A stretch of DNA of 64,000 nt from Cryobacterium levicorallinum (GTDB taxonomy: Bacteria > Actinomycetota > Actinomycetes > Actinomycetales > Microbacteriaceae). Location: assembly GCF_004402405.1 (NCBI RefSeq), contig NZ_SOFE01000001.1:87370-151369 (forward strand), in the 5' to 3' direction. The position numbers and the translations under genes were made by a program. Positions within the stretch are counted from its first letter, which is position 1, and each line of letters opens with the position of its first letter. Of the stretch, positions 40,400 to 49,625 are shown piece by piece. The notes beneath the pieces were generated by a model. The model saw nothing but the letters and a program-made list of their open reading frames with translations, had not been told where the DNA came from and ran no database searches.

Positions 40400-41803
40400 T
40401 TACGCACGAGAGGCAGTGAGGGTATCTCTGGGCACTGCTACGCCTCCGCCGAGCACTGTGGAGTCGTCGAGCTCGGACACGCTTGCGGCCAGTGCCTTCG
40501 CCGCGGGCGCCCCGATCAGCCCTTCCGCCTTCTGCACGATGTCGGCCCAGGTTGCCCGGTCGCCCGGCGCCCCACGGAAGGAATTTTCGCTCTTCTCGAT
40601 CACGGTTCCGTTTCGGAGCACAACCTGCACTTCGGCCTGCCACCGAGCCGGGAATGCGGCCTCGAGCGAGTCGCTGCGATAGCACTCGACCTTTTCCATC
40701 CACTCCATGAGCTCCGCGGCCACGGCAGGTGCGTCGTCGAACTGGTCGACAGTGGCGCGCCCGGTTGCGAGCGCGACCGCCGCGCCGAACGGCATATTGA
40801 ACTGGGCGTCCACCGGCGTGTTGACCACGAGTTTGCGTGCCGCGGGCTCAGAAACGAGCGAGGCACCGGCCCGGATCACGCCGACTCGGATGCGTGCGAC
40901 ATCGTCGATGCCGAGCTCAGGGTTCTGCTCGCGAATATCGCGCAGCAGATCGATGTTGCCGTGCATATAGCGGCAGCAGGGGTAGAACTTGATCGAGGTG
41001 TCGAGCGCGCTGCGGCCGAATTCGAGCGCCAGCTGTCGGCCCTCGACCACGCCCGCGCCGTACTGCACGAGAAAGCCGTCTCGGCCTTCGATGGCCGTGG
41101 CCGGTGCGGTGAATCCGGCGGCGGCGAGCTTCGCAGCGCGAATACCCGTGGCCGCGGCATGCCCGGCGTTGAGCCGTTTGGTCCATGAGCCGTCGGCCAG
41201 AAATTCGAGCGAACCAGACGCCATGTTCGCCGCCAGTCCGAGGGCATGCGCCGTCTGCTCCACCGTGAGACCGAGCAGCCGGGCCGCCGCCGCCGCGGCA
41301 CCCAGGCAGCCGGCCACCCCCGTGGGGTGAAAGCCGCGCCCGTAGCTCTCGCGGGCACCGAGCAGCACGCCCACCGTGCACATCACGTCGTAGCCCACGA
41401 TGGCGGCCCGTAGTACCTCACCGGTGAGCGACTGCCGCGTGCTGGCGAGAGCGAGCACTGCCGGGAAGATGACGACGCCGGGGTGCAGCGAGGACTCCTC
41501 AAAGGTGTCATCGAGTTCGAGGCCGTGTGCGGTGATGCCGTTCACCAGGGCGGCGCTTTCCACCGTGGCGAAGCCGCTCTTACCAGCTCCATCCACTCCG
41601 TGCAGGGCGGCCGGGAAGAAGGCCGTCGGCTGCTCCGATATTTCGACGGCAGCGCGGGCAGCCACCGCCGAGTCGCGGTGAAACCCGCCGCCGGTGATGG
41701 CGTGGTAGTCGAGCAGCAGCAGCCGCATCCACTCTGCAAGCTCGGGCGACACTGTGTGGTCGGCCACGGCGTGGACGGCGAGACGGTGTGAGACGGTACT
41801 CAT
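40400..41803 (-). CDS. MmgE/PrpD family protein
   Basis: The 467-residue protein matches MmgE/PrpD throughout: LLLLDYHAITGGGFHRDSAV, VNGITAHGLELDDTFEESSL followed by HPGVVIFPAVLALA (the AHxxDxDD-like metal/substrate region), SYGRGFHPTGVAGCLGAAAA, and FYPCCRYMHGNIDLL. Members include 2-methylcitrate dehydratase, cis-aconitate decarboxylase and iminodisuccinate epimerase, all acting on di- or tricarboxylates. Substrate here is undetermined. Start 41803 has GAAAGG upstream. The frame's extension to 42538 lies inside the fumarase gene and is spurious. Confidence 0.88.
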   Translation of the reverse strand: MSTVSHRLAVHAVADHTVSPELAEWMRLLLLDYHAITGGGFHRDSAVAARAAVEISEQPTAFFPAALHGVDGAGKSGFATVESAALVNGITAHGLELDDTFEESSLHPGVVIFPAVLALASTRQSLTGEVLRAAIVGYDVMCTVGVLLGARESYGRGFHPTGVAGCLGAAAAAARLLGLTVEQTAHALGLAANMASGSLEFLADGSWTKRLNAGHAAATGIRAAKLAAAGFTAPATAIEGRDGFLVQYGAGVVEGRQLALEFGRSALDTSIKFYPCCRYMHGNIDLLRDIREQNPELGIDDVARIRVGVIRAGASLVSEPAARKLVVNTPVDAQFNMPFGAAVALATGRATVDQFDDAPAVAAELMEWMEKVECYRSDSLEAAFPARWQAEVQVVLRNGTVIEKSENSFRGAPGDRATWADIVQKAEGLIGAPAAKALAASVSELDDSTVLGGGVAVPRDTLTASRA

Positions 41804-41823
41804 GTCGGTGCCTTTCGTAGCAA

Positions 41824-43482
41824 TCACGGCAGCAGGCGGGTGGGGCTGAGTCCCACGAAGGTGCGGTCGTCTTTCTGGAAGAAGTCGTTTCCTTTGTCGT
41901 CGACCACCAGGAAGGCGGGAAAGTTCTCGACCTCCACGCGGAAGACGGCTTCCATGCCGAGCTCGGCGTAGTCGATGACCTCGACCGAGCGGATGCAGTC
42001 CTGCGCCAGCCGCGCGGCCGGGCCGCCAACCGAGCCGAGGTAGAACCCGCCGTTGGCGTGGCAGGAGGCGGTGACGGCGGCGGAGCGGTTGCCCTTGGCG
42101 AGCATCACCAGCGAGGCCCCGAGCGCCTGAAACTCGGCCACGTAGCCGTCCATGCGGCCGGCCGTCGTTGGCCCAAACGACCCCGACGGCATTCCCTCCG
42201 GCGTCTTGGCCGGGCCGGCGTAATAGATGGGGTGCTTGAGCAGGTAGTCGGGCACGCCCTCGCCGCGCGCAATCCGCTCGCGAATCTTCGCGTGCACGAT
42301 GTCGCGACCCACGATGAGTGTGCCGGTCAGCGAGAGCCGCATGCTCACCGTGCAGGCACTGAGCTGGGCGCGAATCTCCGCCATGGGCACCGTGAGGTCG
42401 ATGGCAACGGATGCCGACGCGTCCGTTATTTCTGCCAGCCCGGTGCTCGGAATGAACCGGGCCGGGTCGCGTTCGAGTTCTTCGAGGAACACCCCCTCCG
42501 GGGTGATACGGCCGAGGACCTGACGGTCGGCCGAGCATGACACCGCGATCGCAATGGGCAGCGAGCCGCCGTGGCGCGGCAGGCGCACCACCCGCACGTC
42601 GTGGCAGAAGTACTTTCCGCCGAACTGGGCGCCGAAACCGAGCTGGGTCGTGAGCTCGAACACCTTCTGCTCGAAGTCTTGGTCGCGATAGCCGTGTCCA
42701 GCGTCGCTGCCCTGCTCGGGCAGGGTGTCAAGATAGTGGGCCGAGGCGAGCTTGGCGGTTTTCAGGGCGAATTCTGCGCTGGTTCCGCCGATCACGACGG
42801 CGAGATGGTACGGCGGGCAGGCCGCGGTTCCGATACTTTCGATCTTCGCCTTCAGGAACTCGAGCATTCTCTTCTCGTCGAGGATCGACTTGGTCTCCTG
42901 ATAGAGGAAGGACTTGTTGGCGCTGCCGCCACCCTTCGCCATGAAGAGAAACTCGTATTCCAGCCCCTGCCCGAGGCCGATCTCGATCTGCGCCGGCAGG
43001 TTGTTCTGCGTATTCGCCTCGGTCCACATATCGACCGGGGACATCTGGGAGTAGCGCAGGTTGAGGTCCTGGTACGCCTGATAGACGCCGTGGCTGAGGC
43101 TGCGAGCATCCGTTCCGTCGGTCTGGATGCGATGGCCCCGTTTGGCGGAGATGATGGCCGTTCCGGTGTCCTGGCACATGGGCAGCACTCCGCCGGAGGC
43201 GACGTTGGCGTTCTGCAGCAGGTCGAGTGCCACATATCGGTCGTTCGCCGAGGACTCCGGGTCGTCGATGATGCGGCGCAGCTGGGCCAGGTGGCTGGGA
43301 CGCAGAAAGTGGGCCAGGTCGCGAAAGGCCGCATCGGCGAGGGCCTCGATCGCGGACTGGTCTACCTCGAGCACGGCCTCTTCTCCGCTGCCGCGCACCC
43401 TGTAGCCGGCCACGTCGAGGCGGCGCATCGGGGTGTCGGTGGGGCCGAGCGGCAACTGATCGACATAGCTGAACTCAGCCAT
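41824..43482 (-). CDS. Class I fumarate hydratase-type (fumarase/mesaconase/tartrate dehydratase)
   Basis: The 552-residue protein is a fused alpha+beta class I, iron-sulfur hydro-lyase. Cluster ligands lie in [13 protein letters not shown], in [17 protein letters not shown] and in [18 protein letters not shown]. The C-terminal beta domain has [40 protein letters not shown] and [20 protein letters not shown]. Such enzymes hydrate fumarate, mesaconate (to citramalate) or dehydrate L-tartrate. With CoA-transferases and a CitE-like lyase nearby, mesaconase is attractive. The ATG overlaps the CoA-transferase stop by 1 base (TGATG). Confidence 0.88.
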   Translation of the reverse strand: MAEFSYVDQLPLGPTDTPMRRLDVAGYRVRGSGEEAVLEVDQSAIEALADAAFRDLAHFLRPSHLAQLRRIIDDPESSANDRYVALDLLQNANVASGGVLPMCQDTGTAIISAKRGHRIQTDGTDARSLSHGVYQAYQDLNLRYSQMSPVDMWTEANTQNNLPAQIEIGLGQGLEYEFLFMAKGGGSANKSFLYQETKSILDEKRMLEFLKAKIESIGTAACPPYHLAVVIGGTSAEFALKTAKLASAHYLDTLPEQGSDAGHGYRDQDFEQKVFELTTQLGFGAQFGGKYFCHDVRVVRLPRHGGSLPIAIAVSCSADRQVLGRITPEGVFLEELERDPARFIPSTGLAEITDASASVAIDLTVPMAEIRAQLSACTVSMRLSLTGTLIVGRDIVHAKIRERIARGEGVPDYLLKHPIYYAGPAKTPEGMPSGSFGPTTAGRMDGYVAEFQALGASLVMLAKGNRSAAVTASCHANGGFYLGSVGGPAARLAQDCIRSVEVIDYAELGMEAVFRVEVENFPAFLVVDDKGNDFFQKDDRTFVGLSPTRLLP

Positions 43483-44669
43483 CACAGCACGCCCGCGCCG
43501 GTGAGCTCGTCGATGGCGGCGGCGCTGTAGCCGAGGGCGCCAAGGATCGACCGGGTGTCGGCACCCACGTCGGGCACCCGGTCCATGCGCACCGCCTGGC
43601 CCACCACGGTCACGGCCGGGAGCAAAGCCCGCACTTGTCCAGCCGAAGTCTCGACGGTGCGCCAGCGGTTTCGCGCGCTGAGCTGCGGGTGAGTGAGGAC
43701 GTCTTTCACTTCGCGCTGACGTGCAAAGGCCACCGTCGACTCGGCGAGGCGGCGTTCCATCTCCGGCCCATCGTGGGCGGCGAAGACCGCATCGACCACG
43801 GCATGCAGCTCGGTGCGGTGGGTCAGGCGCACACTGCTGGTGGCGAAGCGCTCGTCGTTGATCAGATCCGGCCGTTCCAGCACACCGGCGCAGAACGACG
43901 CCCACTCGCGGTCATTCTGCACCGAGAGCACGACGTCCACGCCGTCTCCGGCCCGGAACGTGCCGTAGGGGGCGATCGACGCATGGCTGGTGCCAGCACG
44001 GGCCGGGGCGGTTCCGCCGTATTCGGTGTAGTAGAGGGGAAAGCCCATCCACTCGACCACGGAATCGAAGAGGCTCACCTCGACCTCTGACCCTTCACCG
44101 GTGCGCTCGCGGTGAAACAGGGCGGTGAGAATTCCGGAGAGGGCGTACATGCCAGCGCCAATATCCGCCGTCGGAATACCAGTCTTGGCGGGAGCCTCCG
44201 CGGTGCCCGTGATCGCCACGAGTCCGGCCTCGCTCTGAATCAGCAGGTCATAGGCCTTAGCGTCTCGGTAGGGACCACTACTGCCATATCCGCTGATGGA
44301 ACAGGTAATCAGGGTCGGGTAGCGCTCGCGCAACTCGGCGGCGCCGAGACCGAGGCGAGCCGCCGCATCCGGTGCCAGATTCTGCACGAAGACGTCGGCG
44401 GTGGCAAGCAGCTCGTGCATTATCGCCAGGGCCTCTGGCCGTTTCAGGTCGAGGGCGAGGCTCTCCTTGTTGCGGTTGAGCCAGACGAAGTGGCTGGACA
44501 GCCCGTTCACCGTCTCGTCGTAGCTGCGGGCGAAATCGCCTGTGCCTAGACGTTCGATCTTGATCACCCTGGCACCCTGGTCGGCGAGGTGGCGGGTGGC
44601 CAGGGGAGCAGCCACGGCGTGTTCGCAGGAGATCACCGTGATGCCCTCGAGGGGCAGAGTCTGGGACAT
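43482..44669 (-). CDS. Class III (family III) CoA-transferase
   Basis: The 395-residue protein is of the formyl-CoA/succinyl-CoA:carboxylate CoA-transferase type: [60 protein letters not shown] and [20 protein letters not shown]. The Asp in KAYD is the expected acyl-anhydride-forming residue. It ends with [18 protein letters not shown]. It leads the eight-gene minus-strand operon. ATG 44669 follows GAAGG. A TTG at 44675 is less likely. It is clearly paralogous to the second CoA-transferase at 48407. It likely activates a dicarboxylate such as mesaconate, citramalate or itaconate. Confidence 0.88.
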   Translation of the reverse strand: MSQTLPLEGITVISCEHAVAAPLATRHLADQGARVIKIERLGTGDFARSYDETVNGLSSHFVWLNRNKESLALDLKRPEALAIMHELLATADVFVQNLAPDAAARLGLGAAELRERYPTLITCSISGYGSSGPYRDAKAYDLLIQSEAGLVAITGTAEAPAKTGIPTADIGAGMYALSGILTALFHRERTGEGSEVEVSLFDSVVEWMGFPLYYTEYGGTAPARAGTSHASIAPYGTFRAGDGVDVVLSVQNDREWASFCAGVLERPDLINDERFATSSVRLTHRTELHAVVDAVFAAHDGPEMERRLAESTVAFARQREVKDVLTHPQLSARNRWRTVETSAGQVRALLPAVTVVGQAVRMDRVPDVGADTRSILGALGYSAAAIDELTGAGVL

Positions 44670-44710
44670 ATTCAACCTTCAACGCTGACGATAAAATGCA
44701 TGATTCTCTA

Positions 44711-44724
44711 AATAATGTATCATT
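44711..44724. promoter_or_regulatory. AT-rich operator between CoA-transferase and GntR genes
   Basis: AATAATGTATCATT is a near-palindrome in an otherwise GC-rich genome, 42 bases from the CoA-transferase start and 92 bases from the gntR start. It differs at two positions from the centre of the palindrome upstream of dctP. A second partial copy, AATGCATGATT, lies just to its left. It is probably bound by one of the GntR/FCD regulators. Confidence 0.6.
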
Positions 44725-44815
44725 CTGAAACGGAGGCATCTACCCCTCGTCCGGTGGATGCGGTTCGGATAGAGTGAGGCCTTTGACCGCCACCCCGCGA
44801 AAAATGCAAGGAAAT

Positions 44816-45502
44816 ATGATGGGAATGACCGAGGCGCCCCCCACAAAGCGGGATCAGATCGTCGACGAACTCCGGCGCCTGATTCTCAGCGGTAATCTGC
44901 CCCGCGGCGCAAAGCTGCCCCAAGATGAACTAGCCCGCCAGTTCAGCAGCAGCATCACCCCGGTGCGCGAGGCGCTGCGCGCCCTCGAAGCCGAGAACCT
45001 TGTGGTGAGCGAACCTCGGCGCGGAGTGCGGGTGGCCGGTATCAATTTCGAGCGGGCCAAAGCGACTTATATTATTCGTCGGCTCACCGAGAGCTACGCC
45101 ATGCGGCGCGCGGCGATCCGGCTTTCGCCGCTCGAACTGCGCCAGGTCGAACTGCTGCTCGACGAACTGAACGCGGCCACTGCCCGTCACGATTCGGATG
45201 CCGTCCGCCAATTGAATAAGCGCTTCCACTTCTTCTTCTACGAGCGCTGCGGCATCCCCAGCCTGGTCGAAGAGATCGATGCTCTCTGGAGAGTATTCCC
45301 GTGGGACTTGCTGCTCGACTCCCCCGAACCGGCCGAGGACTCCGAGGCCGAGCACCGAGCGATGCTCGAAGCCGTGCGCGCCGGAGACGCCGAAGCTGCG
45401 GGGCTGGCCCTTGAGCATCACGTGTCGCGCAGCTTCATTGCGCTGAACGCGCGTTACACCGGCAAGCCGCCCGCCGACCCTTTCGACATCGCCAACGACT
45501 GA
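44816..45502 (+). CDS. GntR-family (FCD) transcriptional regulator
   Basis: The 228-residue protein has an N-terminal winged helix: RDQIVDELRRLILSGNLPRG, FSSSITPVREALRALEAENL and VSEPRRGVRVAGI. A helical FCD effector domain follows (residues about 80-215: IRRLTESYAMRRAAIRLSPL, RQLNKRFHFFFYERCG, EAEHRAMLEAVRAGD, ALEHHVSRSFIALN). FCD GntR regulators sense carboxylates, often via a metal bound by Asp/His residues. It is divergent from the CoA-transferase operon and likely controls it through the AT-rich site between them. AAGGAAAT precedes the ATG. Confidence 0.9.
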   Translation: MMGMTEAPPTKRDQIVDELRRLILSGNLPRGAKLPQDELARQFSSSITPVREALRALEAENLVVSEPRRGVRVAGINFERAKATYIIRRLTESYAMRRAAIRLSPLELRQVELLLDELNAATARHDSDAVRQLNKRFHFFFYERCGIPSLVEEIDALWRVFPWDLLLDSPEPAEDSEAEHRAMLEAVRAGDAEAAGLALEHHVSRSFIALNARYTGKPPADPFDIAND

Positions 45503-45567
45503 CGCGCGGTTCGTTGGCCAGGGCGACGGATGCCGTACGTTGTACTGGGCGCACCGCCCGGACACGT

Positions 45568-46428
45568 TCACGCTTGCGCGGCTTCTGCCCCGCGGCGGGC
45601 GAGGATGCGCTCGGCCCGCACGGTGACCGGGCGGTCGATCATCTGTCCGTTCACCTGAGCTGCACCCCCGGTGGCGCCGATCACGCTGCGTGCCCAGTCG
45701 ATCTCGGCCGGCGTGGGGCGGAACGCGGCCGCCACCGGTTCGAGCTGGGCGGGGTGAATGCAGAGCTTGCCGCCGAAGCCGAACTGCCGGGCGAGGGCAG
45801 CCGAATCGGTCACTGCCCCGGTGTCACTAATTTGCACGCTCGGCGAGTCAAGCGGCGCTTCGAGGCCGGCCGCGCGCGAGGCGACGACGATAGCCGACCG
45901 GGCGTAGTCGAGCACGCGGTCGCCAGCACCGGCGTTAATATCGAGGGCGTAGTCGATGGCGCCGAAGGCCAACCGAGTCACGCCCGGCACCCGGGCCAGC
46001 TCGGGCGCGTTCTGCACGCCGGCGGCGGACTCAATCAGCGCCACGAGCGCGAGCGGCGGTCCGGCAACCCCGGCAAACGCGGCCGCGACCTCGCGGAGCA
46101 GTTCGGGGTTTTCGGCCTTGGGCACGACGAGACCGAGCAACCCGTGGCCGGGCCGCGCGGCGAGGTCACGGAGAGCTGCGAGCTCCGCGGGCAAGCTCAC
46201 AGCCCCCGCGGCGTTGACGCGCACGAGGGCGCGAACCGGGTCGGGGCCGGCGGCAAGGTGCTCAAGGATGGCGGCCAGGGCATTCGCTTTGGACTCGGGC
46301 GCGACGGCGTCTTCGAGGTCGATAATCACGACGTCGGCCGCTGAACCGGTGGCCTTGCGAAAGCGCTCTGGCCGGTCGCCGGGCACGAACAGGGCGGTGA
46401 CGGCGCTAGCCGTGGTGGTACGGGACAT
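45568..46428 (-). CDS. HpcH/HpaI aldolase / CitE-like CoA-ester lyase
   Basis: The 286-residue protein has TALFVPGDRPERFRKATGSA, ADVVIIDLEDAVAPESKANA (Asp/Glu), RALVRVNAAGA, ALVALIESAAGVQNAPELAR (metal-binding Glu), VTRLAFGAIDYALDINAG (Asp) and FGGKLCIHPAQLEPVAAAF. This is the CitE-like family of malyl-CoA, citramalyl-CoA and methylmalyl-CoA lyases. In this cluster cleavage of (citra)malyl-CoA to acetyl-CoA plus pyruvate, or a related C4/C5 ester, is expected. It follows the acyl-CoA dehydrogenase on the same strand by 38 bases and is convergent with gntR. Confidence 0.88.
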   Translation of the reverse strand: MSRTTTASAVTALFVPGDRPERFRKATGSAADVVIIDLEDAVAPESKANALAAILEHLAAGPDPVRALVRVNAAGAVSLPAELAALRDLAARPGHGLLGLVVPKAENPELLREVAAAFAGVAGPPLALVALIESAAGVQNAPELARVPGVTRLAFGAIDYALDINAGAGDRVLDYARSAIVVASRAAGLEAPLDSPSVQISDTGAVTDSAALARQFGFGGKLCIHPAQLEPVAAAFRPTPAEIDWARSVIGATGGAAQVNGQMIDRPVTVRAERILARRGAEAAQA

Positions 46429-46466
46429 AGTGTCTCCTGGATTGATCGGCACGAGACCGGTGACGC

Positions 46467-47666
46467 TCAGTATGAGCGGGGCAGGCCGAGCACCTTGGTG
46501 GCCACGAAACTCTTGATCAGGTTGTTGCTCACCGGAGCGGTCTGGAACATGCGTGTCTCGCGGAACTTGCGCTCCACGTCGTACTCGTCCACGAAGCCGT
46601 AGCCGCCGTGGGTGTCGAGGCACGCATTGGCGGCGGCCCAGCTGGCCTCCGAGGAGAGGTGCTTGGCCATGTTGGCCTCGGCGCCGCACGGCGCGCCAGC
46701 GTCGAAGAGGCGGGCGGCTTCGTAGCGCATCAGGTCGGCCGCGCGCACCTTCATGTAGGCGTCGGCAATGGGAAACTGCACGCCCTGGTTGCTGCCGATC
46801 GGGCGGCCGAAGACCTCGCGGCTGTTCGCGTAGGCGCTGGCCCGGGCACTGAACCAGTAGCCGTCGCCGATAGCCTCGGCCGACAGCAGAATGCGCTCGG
46901 CGTTCCAGCCGTCCAGTACGTAGCGGAAGCCGCGGTCGACCTCACCGATCACCGCGCTTTTGGGCACCCGCATGCCGCGGTAGTGCACCTGGTTGGTGGC
47001 GTAGTTGAACATGGTACGCACCGGGATGGTTACAAGGGTATGCGGCTGCTCGGCACGAACCTTGCGCAGGTCGACGAGGAACAGGGTGAGGCCCACGGTC
47101 TTGTCGGCGCCCCGGTCGCTCGTGCGGGCCAGCACCATGGCCAGGTCGGAGTCGTTGATGCGGCTGGTCCAGTTCTTGTGGCCGGTGATCACGAAATCAT
47201 CGCCATCGGCCTCCGCGCGGGTGAGGATGCTCGTGGTGTCCAAACCAGCGACATCCTCGGTGACCGAAAACGCCTGCAGTCGCAGCCGGCCGGCCGCGAT
47301 CTCCGGCAGATATTCGGCCTTCTGGGCTGCTGTGCCGTGGCGTAGCAGCGCGCCCATGATGTACATCTGGGCGTGACAGGCGGCGGAATGGCCGCCGGAG
47401 CGGTTGATCTCCTCCATAATCACGCTGGCCTGGGTGAGGGAGTAGCCGAGGCCACCGTACTTGGTAGGGATGAGGGCGCTGAGCAGGCGGGCCTGGGTGA
47501 GGGTCTCCACGAATTCCTGCGGGTAGCTGCGGTCGCGGTCGCTCTGGCGCCAATACTCGTCGGGGAAGCCGGCGCAGAGGTCCCTGGTGAACTGGCGAAT
47601 TTCGTCGAGCGACAATCCCGGCGAGGCCTGCCGGGTGGCCGGTGCGGTGTCGAGCAGGTCTGTCAT
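46467..47666 (-). CDS. Acyl-CoA dehydrogenase family protein
   Basis: The 399-residue flavoprotein has the ACAD order: LSALIPTKYGGLGYSLTQAS, LQAFSVTEDVAGLDTTSI (FAD/substrate loop), VITGHKNWTSRINDSDLAMV, GWNAERILLSAEAIGDGYW (helix G), FGRPIGSNQGVQFPIADAY and CLDTHGGYGFVDEYDVERKF. The usual catalytic 'YEGTSEIQ' glutamate is replaced (MFQTAPVSNNLIK). The Glu in NAER on helix G matches the isovaleryl-/long-chain-type catalytic base. That suggests a branched or alpha-methyl substrate such as a methylsuccinyl-CoA-like ester. It heads a two-gene operon with the lyase and is divergent from maoC. Confidence 0.85.
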   Translation of the reverse strand: MTDLLDTAPATRQASPGLSLDEIRQFTRDLCAGFPDEYWRQSDRDRSYPQEFVETLTQARLLSALIPTKYGGLGYSLTQASVIMEEINRSGGHSAACHAQMYIMGALLRHGTAAQKAEYLPEIAAGRLRLQAFSVTEDVAGLDTTSILTRAEADGDDFVITGHKNWTSRINDSDLAMVLARTSDRGADKTVGLTLFLVDLRKVRAEQPHTLVTIPVRTMFNYATNQVHYRGMRVPKSAVIGEVDRGFRYVLDGWNAERILLSAEAIGDGYWFSARASAYANSREVFGRPIGSNQGVQFPIADAYMKVRAADLMRYEAARLFDAGAPCGAEANMAKHLSSEASWAAANACLDTHGGYGFVDEYDVERKFRETRMFQTAPVSNNLIKSFVATKVLGLPRSY

Positions 47667-47708
47667 GAGGGCTCCTTGTCGAGTATCGGGCGGACCGGAC
47701 GTTAATAG

Positions 47709-47726
47709 AGTACATAATATATTAAA
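47709..47726 (-). promoter_or_regulatory. AT-rich operator near acyl-CoA dehydrogenase start
   Basis: AGTACATAATATATTAAA contains the perfect 10-bp palindrome TAATATATTA (47715-47724) and lies 43-60 bases upstream of the acyl-CoA dehydrogenase gene. An inverted, near-identical copy (TACAGAATATATTA on the other strand) is at 47811-47826. A shared regulator for the divergent promoters is likely. Confidence 0.6.
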
Positions 47727-47810
47727 CCGGCGCCAGAGGTATTTGTCGTGCTTTGAGGAAGCAAATAGCTTGACTTGTCTGTGTTTCTCGCAGAAAATAC
47801 CCCTAATAGA

Positions 47811-47826
47811 TAATATATTCTGTACA
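47811..47826 (+). promoter_or_regulatory. AT-rich operator near maoC start
   Basis: TAATATATTCTGTACA is the inverted counterpart of the 47709-47726 site, matching 13 of 14 bases in reverse complement. It lies 14-29 bases upstream of the ATG at 47840, partly overlapping where the ribosome binding site (ACAAGGAG) begins. Bound protein here would block the maoC promoter. Confidence 0.6.
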
Positions 47827-47839
47827 AGGAGATCGACTC

Positions 47840-48403
47840 ATGGCCGAGCACACCCTGACCCCCGAATCCACCGGACGCGTCGTCGCGGGCTGGACCGGAC
47901 GCCTCTGGGAAGACTTCGCCGTCGGCGATATCTACTACCACCCGTTGGGTAAGACGGTCACCGAAGGTGACAATCAGATGTTCACGCTGATGACGCAAAA
48001 CGTGGCCAAGACGCACATCGACAGCAACTTCGCGCTACGCACGGAGTACAAGCTGCCGCTCGTGAACTCCACCTTCATCCTCGCGCTCGTCACCGGGCAG
48101 TCCACGATCGACCTGTCGATGAACGTGTTCGCCAACCTCGGCTGGGACGAGGTACGAATGCCCAGCCCGGTCTTCGAGGGCGACACAATCTACTCGCGTT
48201 CCAAGGTGCTGGCTACGCGCGCCTCGAAGTCGCGCCCCACCCTAGGCCTCGTGACCGTGGCGACCGAGGGCTACAACCAGAACAGCGTCATCGTGATGAG
48301 CTACCAGCGCACGTTCATGGTCTACCGCGAGGGGCACCTGCCCGACTTGGAGGACACCCGACCGAACGAGGCGAGTCTGCCGGCGACGCTCGAAAAGAAC
48401 TAG
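47840..48403 (+). CDS. MaoC-family hydratase/dehydratase
   Basis: The 187-residue hot-dog protein has WEDFAVGDIYYHPLGKTVTE, GDNQMFTLMTQNVAKTHIDS followed by NFA (the hydratase-2 Asn/His/Asp region), STFILALVTGQSTIDLSMNV and PSPVFEGDTIYSRSKVLATR. It resembles MaoC proteins in CoA-ester pathways such as mesaconyl-CoA or itaconyl-CoA hydratase. It would hydrate the enoyl-CoA made by the neighbouring dehydrogenase. ACAAGGAGATCG precedes the start. The second CoA-transferase follows after 3 bases. Confidence 0.88.
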   Translation: MAEHTLTPESTGRVVAGWTGRLWEDFAVGDIYYHPLGKTVTEGDNQMFTLMTQNVAKTHIDSNFALRTEYKLPLVNSTFILALVTGQSTIDLSMNVFANLGWDEVRMPSPVFEGDTIYSRSKVLATRASKSRPTLGLVTVATEGYNQNSVIVMSYQRTFMVYREGHLPDLEDTRPNEASLPATLEKN

Positions 48404-48406
48404 GGG

Positions 48407-49549
48407 ATGCGCGCGCTGCCGCTGGCCGGGCTCACGGTCGTCTCCCTCGAACAAGCCGTCGCCGCGCCGTTCGCCACCCGGCAGCTCGCCGACCTCGGCG
48501 CTCGAGTGATCAAGGTGGAGCGGGACACCGGAGACTTCGCTCGCGGCTACGACGAGACCGTGCACGGCATGTCGAGCTACTTCGTGTGGCTCAACCGCAG
48601 CAAAGAAAGCATCGTGCTCGATCTGAAGAGCGACTCGGGCCTGGCCGTGCTGCGTGAACTGGTCAGCCGCGCCGACGTGCTGGTGCAAAATCTCGCTCCG
48701 GGGGCTGTGGAACGGCTCGGTCTCGGACCCGACGAGGCCCTCGCCTTCAACCCGCGGCTCATCCACGCCTCTATCTCGGGCTACGGCCGCGGCGGCAGCT
48801 ATGAGCAGAAGAAAGCCTACGACCTGCTCGTGCAGTGCGAAGCCGGCCTGCTGAGCGTCACTGGCACACCCGAGGACCCTGCCAAGGTCGGCGTCTCCAT
48901 CGCGGATATCTGCGCCGGCATGTACACCTTCTCGGGAATCCTCACCTCGCTGCTGCAGCGCGCCACGACCGGGCGCGGCGACGTGCTCGAGGTATCGATG
49001 CTCGAGGCGCTCGGCGAGTGGATGCAGCAGCCCTACTTCTTCGCCGAGTACGGCGGTACTCCCCCGCAGCGCAACGGCGCACAGCACGCGTCGATCGCGC
49101 CCTACGGCCCGTTCGATACCGCGGACGGCACGGTCTTCTTTGGTATCCAGAACGAGCGCGAATGGGCAGCATTCTGCACTGATGTGCTGAAACGCCCGAT
49201 TCTCGGAGCGCACCCAAATTTTCTGGGCAACGCCCTGCGGGTGCAGAACCGGCCAGCGCTGCACGCGGTGATCCTCGAGGTGCTGACCACCCTCACCTCC
49301 GTGGAGGTGCTCGCTCGACTGGACCGCGCGAACATCGCCAACGCGCAACTACGTAGCATGCACGACTTCTCGGCGCACCCGCAGCTGGCCGAACGCGGCC
49401 GATGGCAGAACGTCGACTCACCGGTGGGGCCGGTGCGCAGCCTGATTCCGCCAGTGACGAGCCGTGAGACCGGGTTTCGCATGGACCCGGTGCCGGCGAT
49501 CGGGCAGCACACCGAGCAGATCCTGGCTGAGCTCGGGCTCGCCCTCTGA
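48407..49549 (+). CDS. Class III CoA-transferase (second copy)
   Basis: The 380-residue protein has LAGLTVVSLEQAVAAPFATR, GARVIKVERDTGDFARGYDE, FVWLNRSKESIVLDLKSDSG, and KKAYDLLVQCEAGLLSVTGT with the expected catalytic Asp. It ends PVPAIGQHTEQILAELGLA. It is clearly paralogous to the 43482-44669 protein by eye. Two CoA-transferases suggest two activation steps or two related acids. It is co-transcribed with maoC (3-base gap) and followed by a GntR gene. Confidence 0.9.
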   Translation: MRALPLAGLTVVSLEQAVAAPFATRQLADLGARVIKVERDTGDFARGYDETVHGMSSYFVWLNRSKESIVLDLKSDSGLAVLRELVSRADVLVQNLAPGAVERLGLGPDEALAFNPRLIHASISGYGRGGSYEQKKAYDLLVQCEAGLLSVTGTPEDPAKVGVSIADICAGMYTFSGILTSLLQRATTGRGDVLEVSMLEALGEWMQQPYFFAEYGGTPPQRNGAQHASIAPYGPFDTADGTVFFGIQNEREWAAFCTDVLKRPILGAHPNFLGNALRVQNRPALHAVILEVLTTLTSVEVLARLDRANIANAQLRSMHDFSAHPQLAERGRWQNVDSPVGPVRSLIPPVTSRETGFRMDPVPAIGQHTEQILAELGLAL

Positions 49550-49625
49550 ACCAAGCATCGTGACCCTGGCTCGGCCCCGGTGATGCCGTAACTTAGGAGT
49601 GACCCTGCCCGAGAAAGGACCCGCG

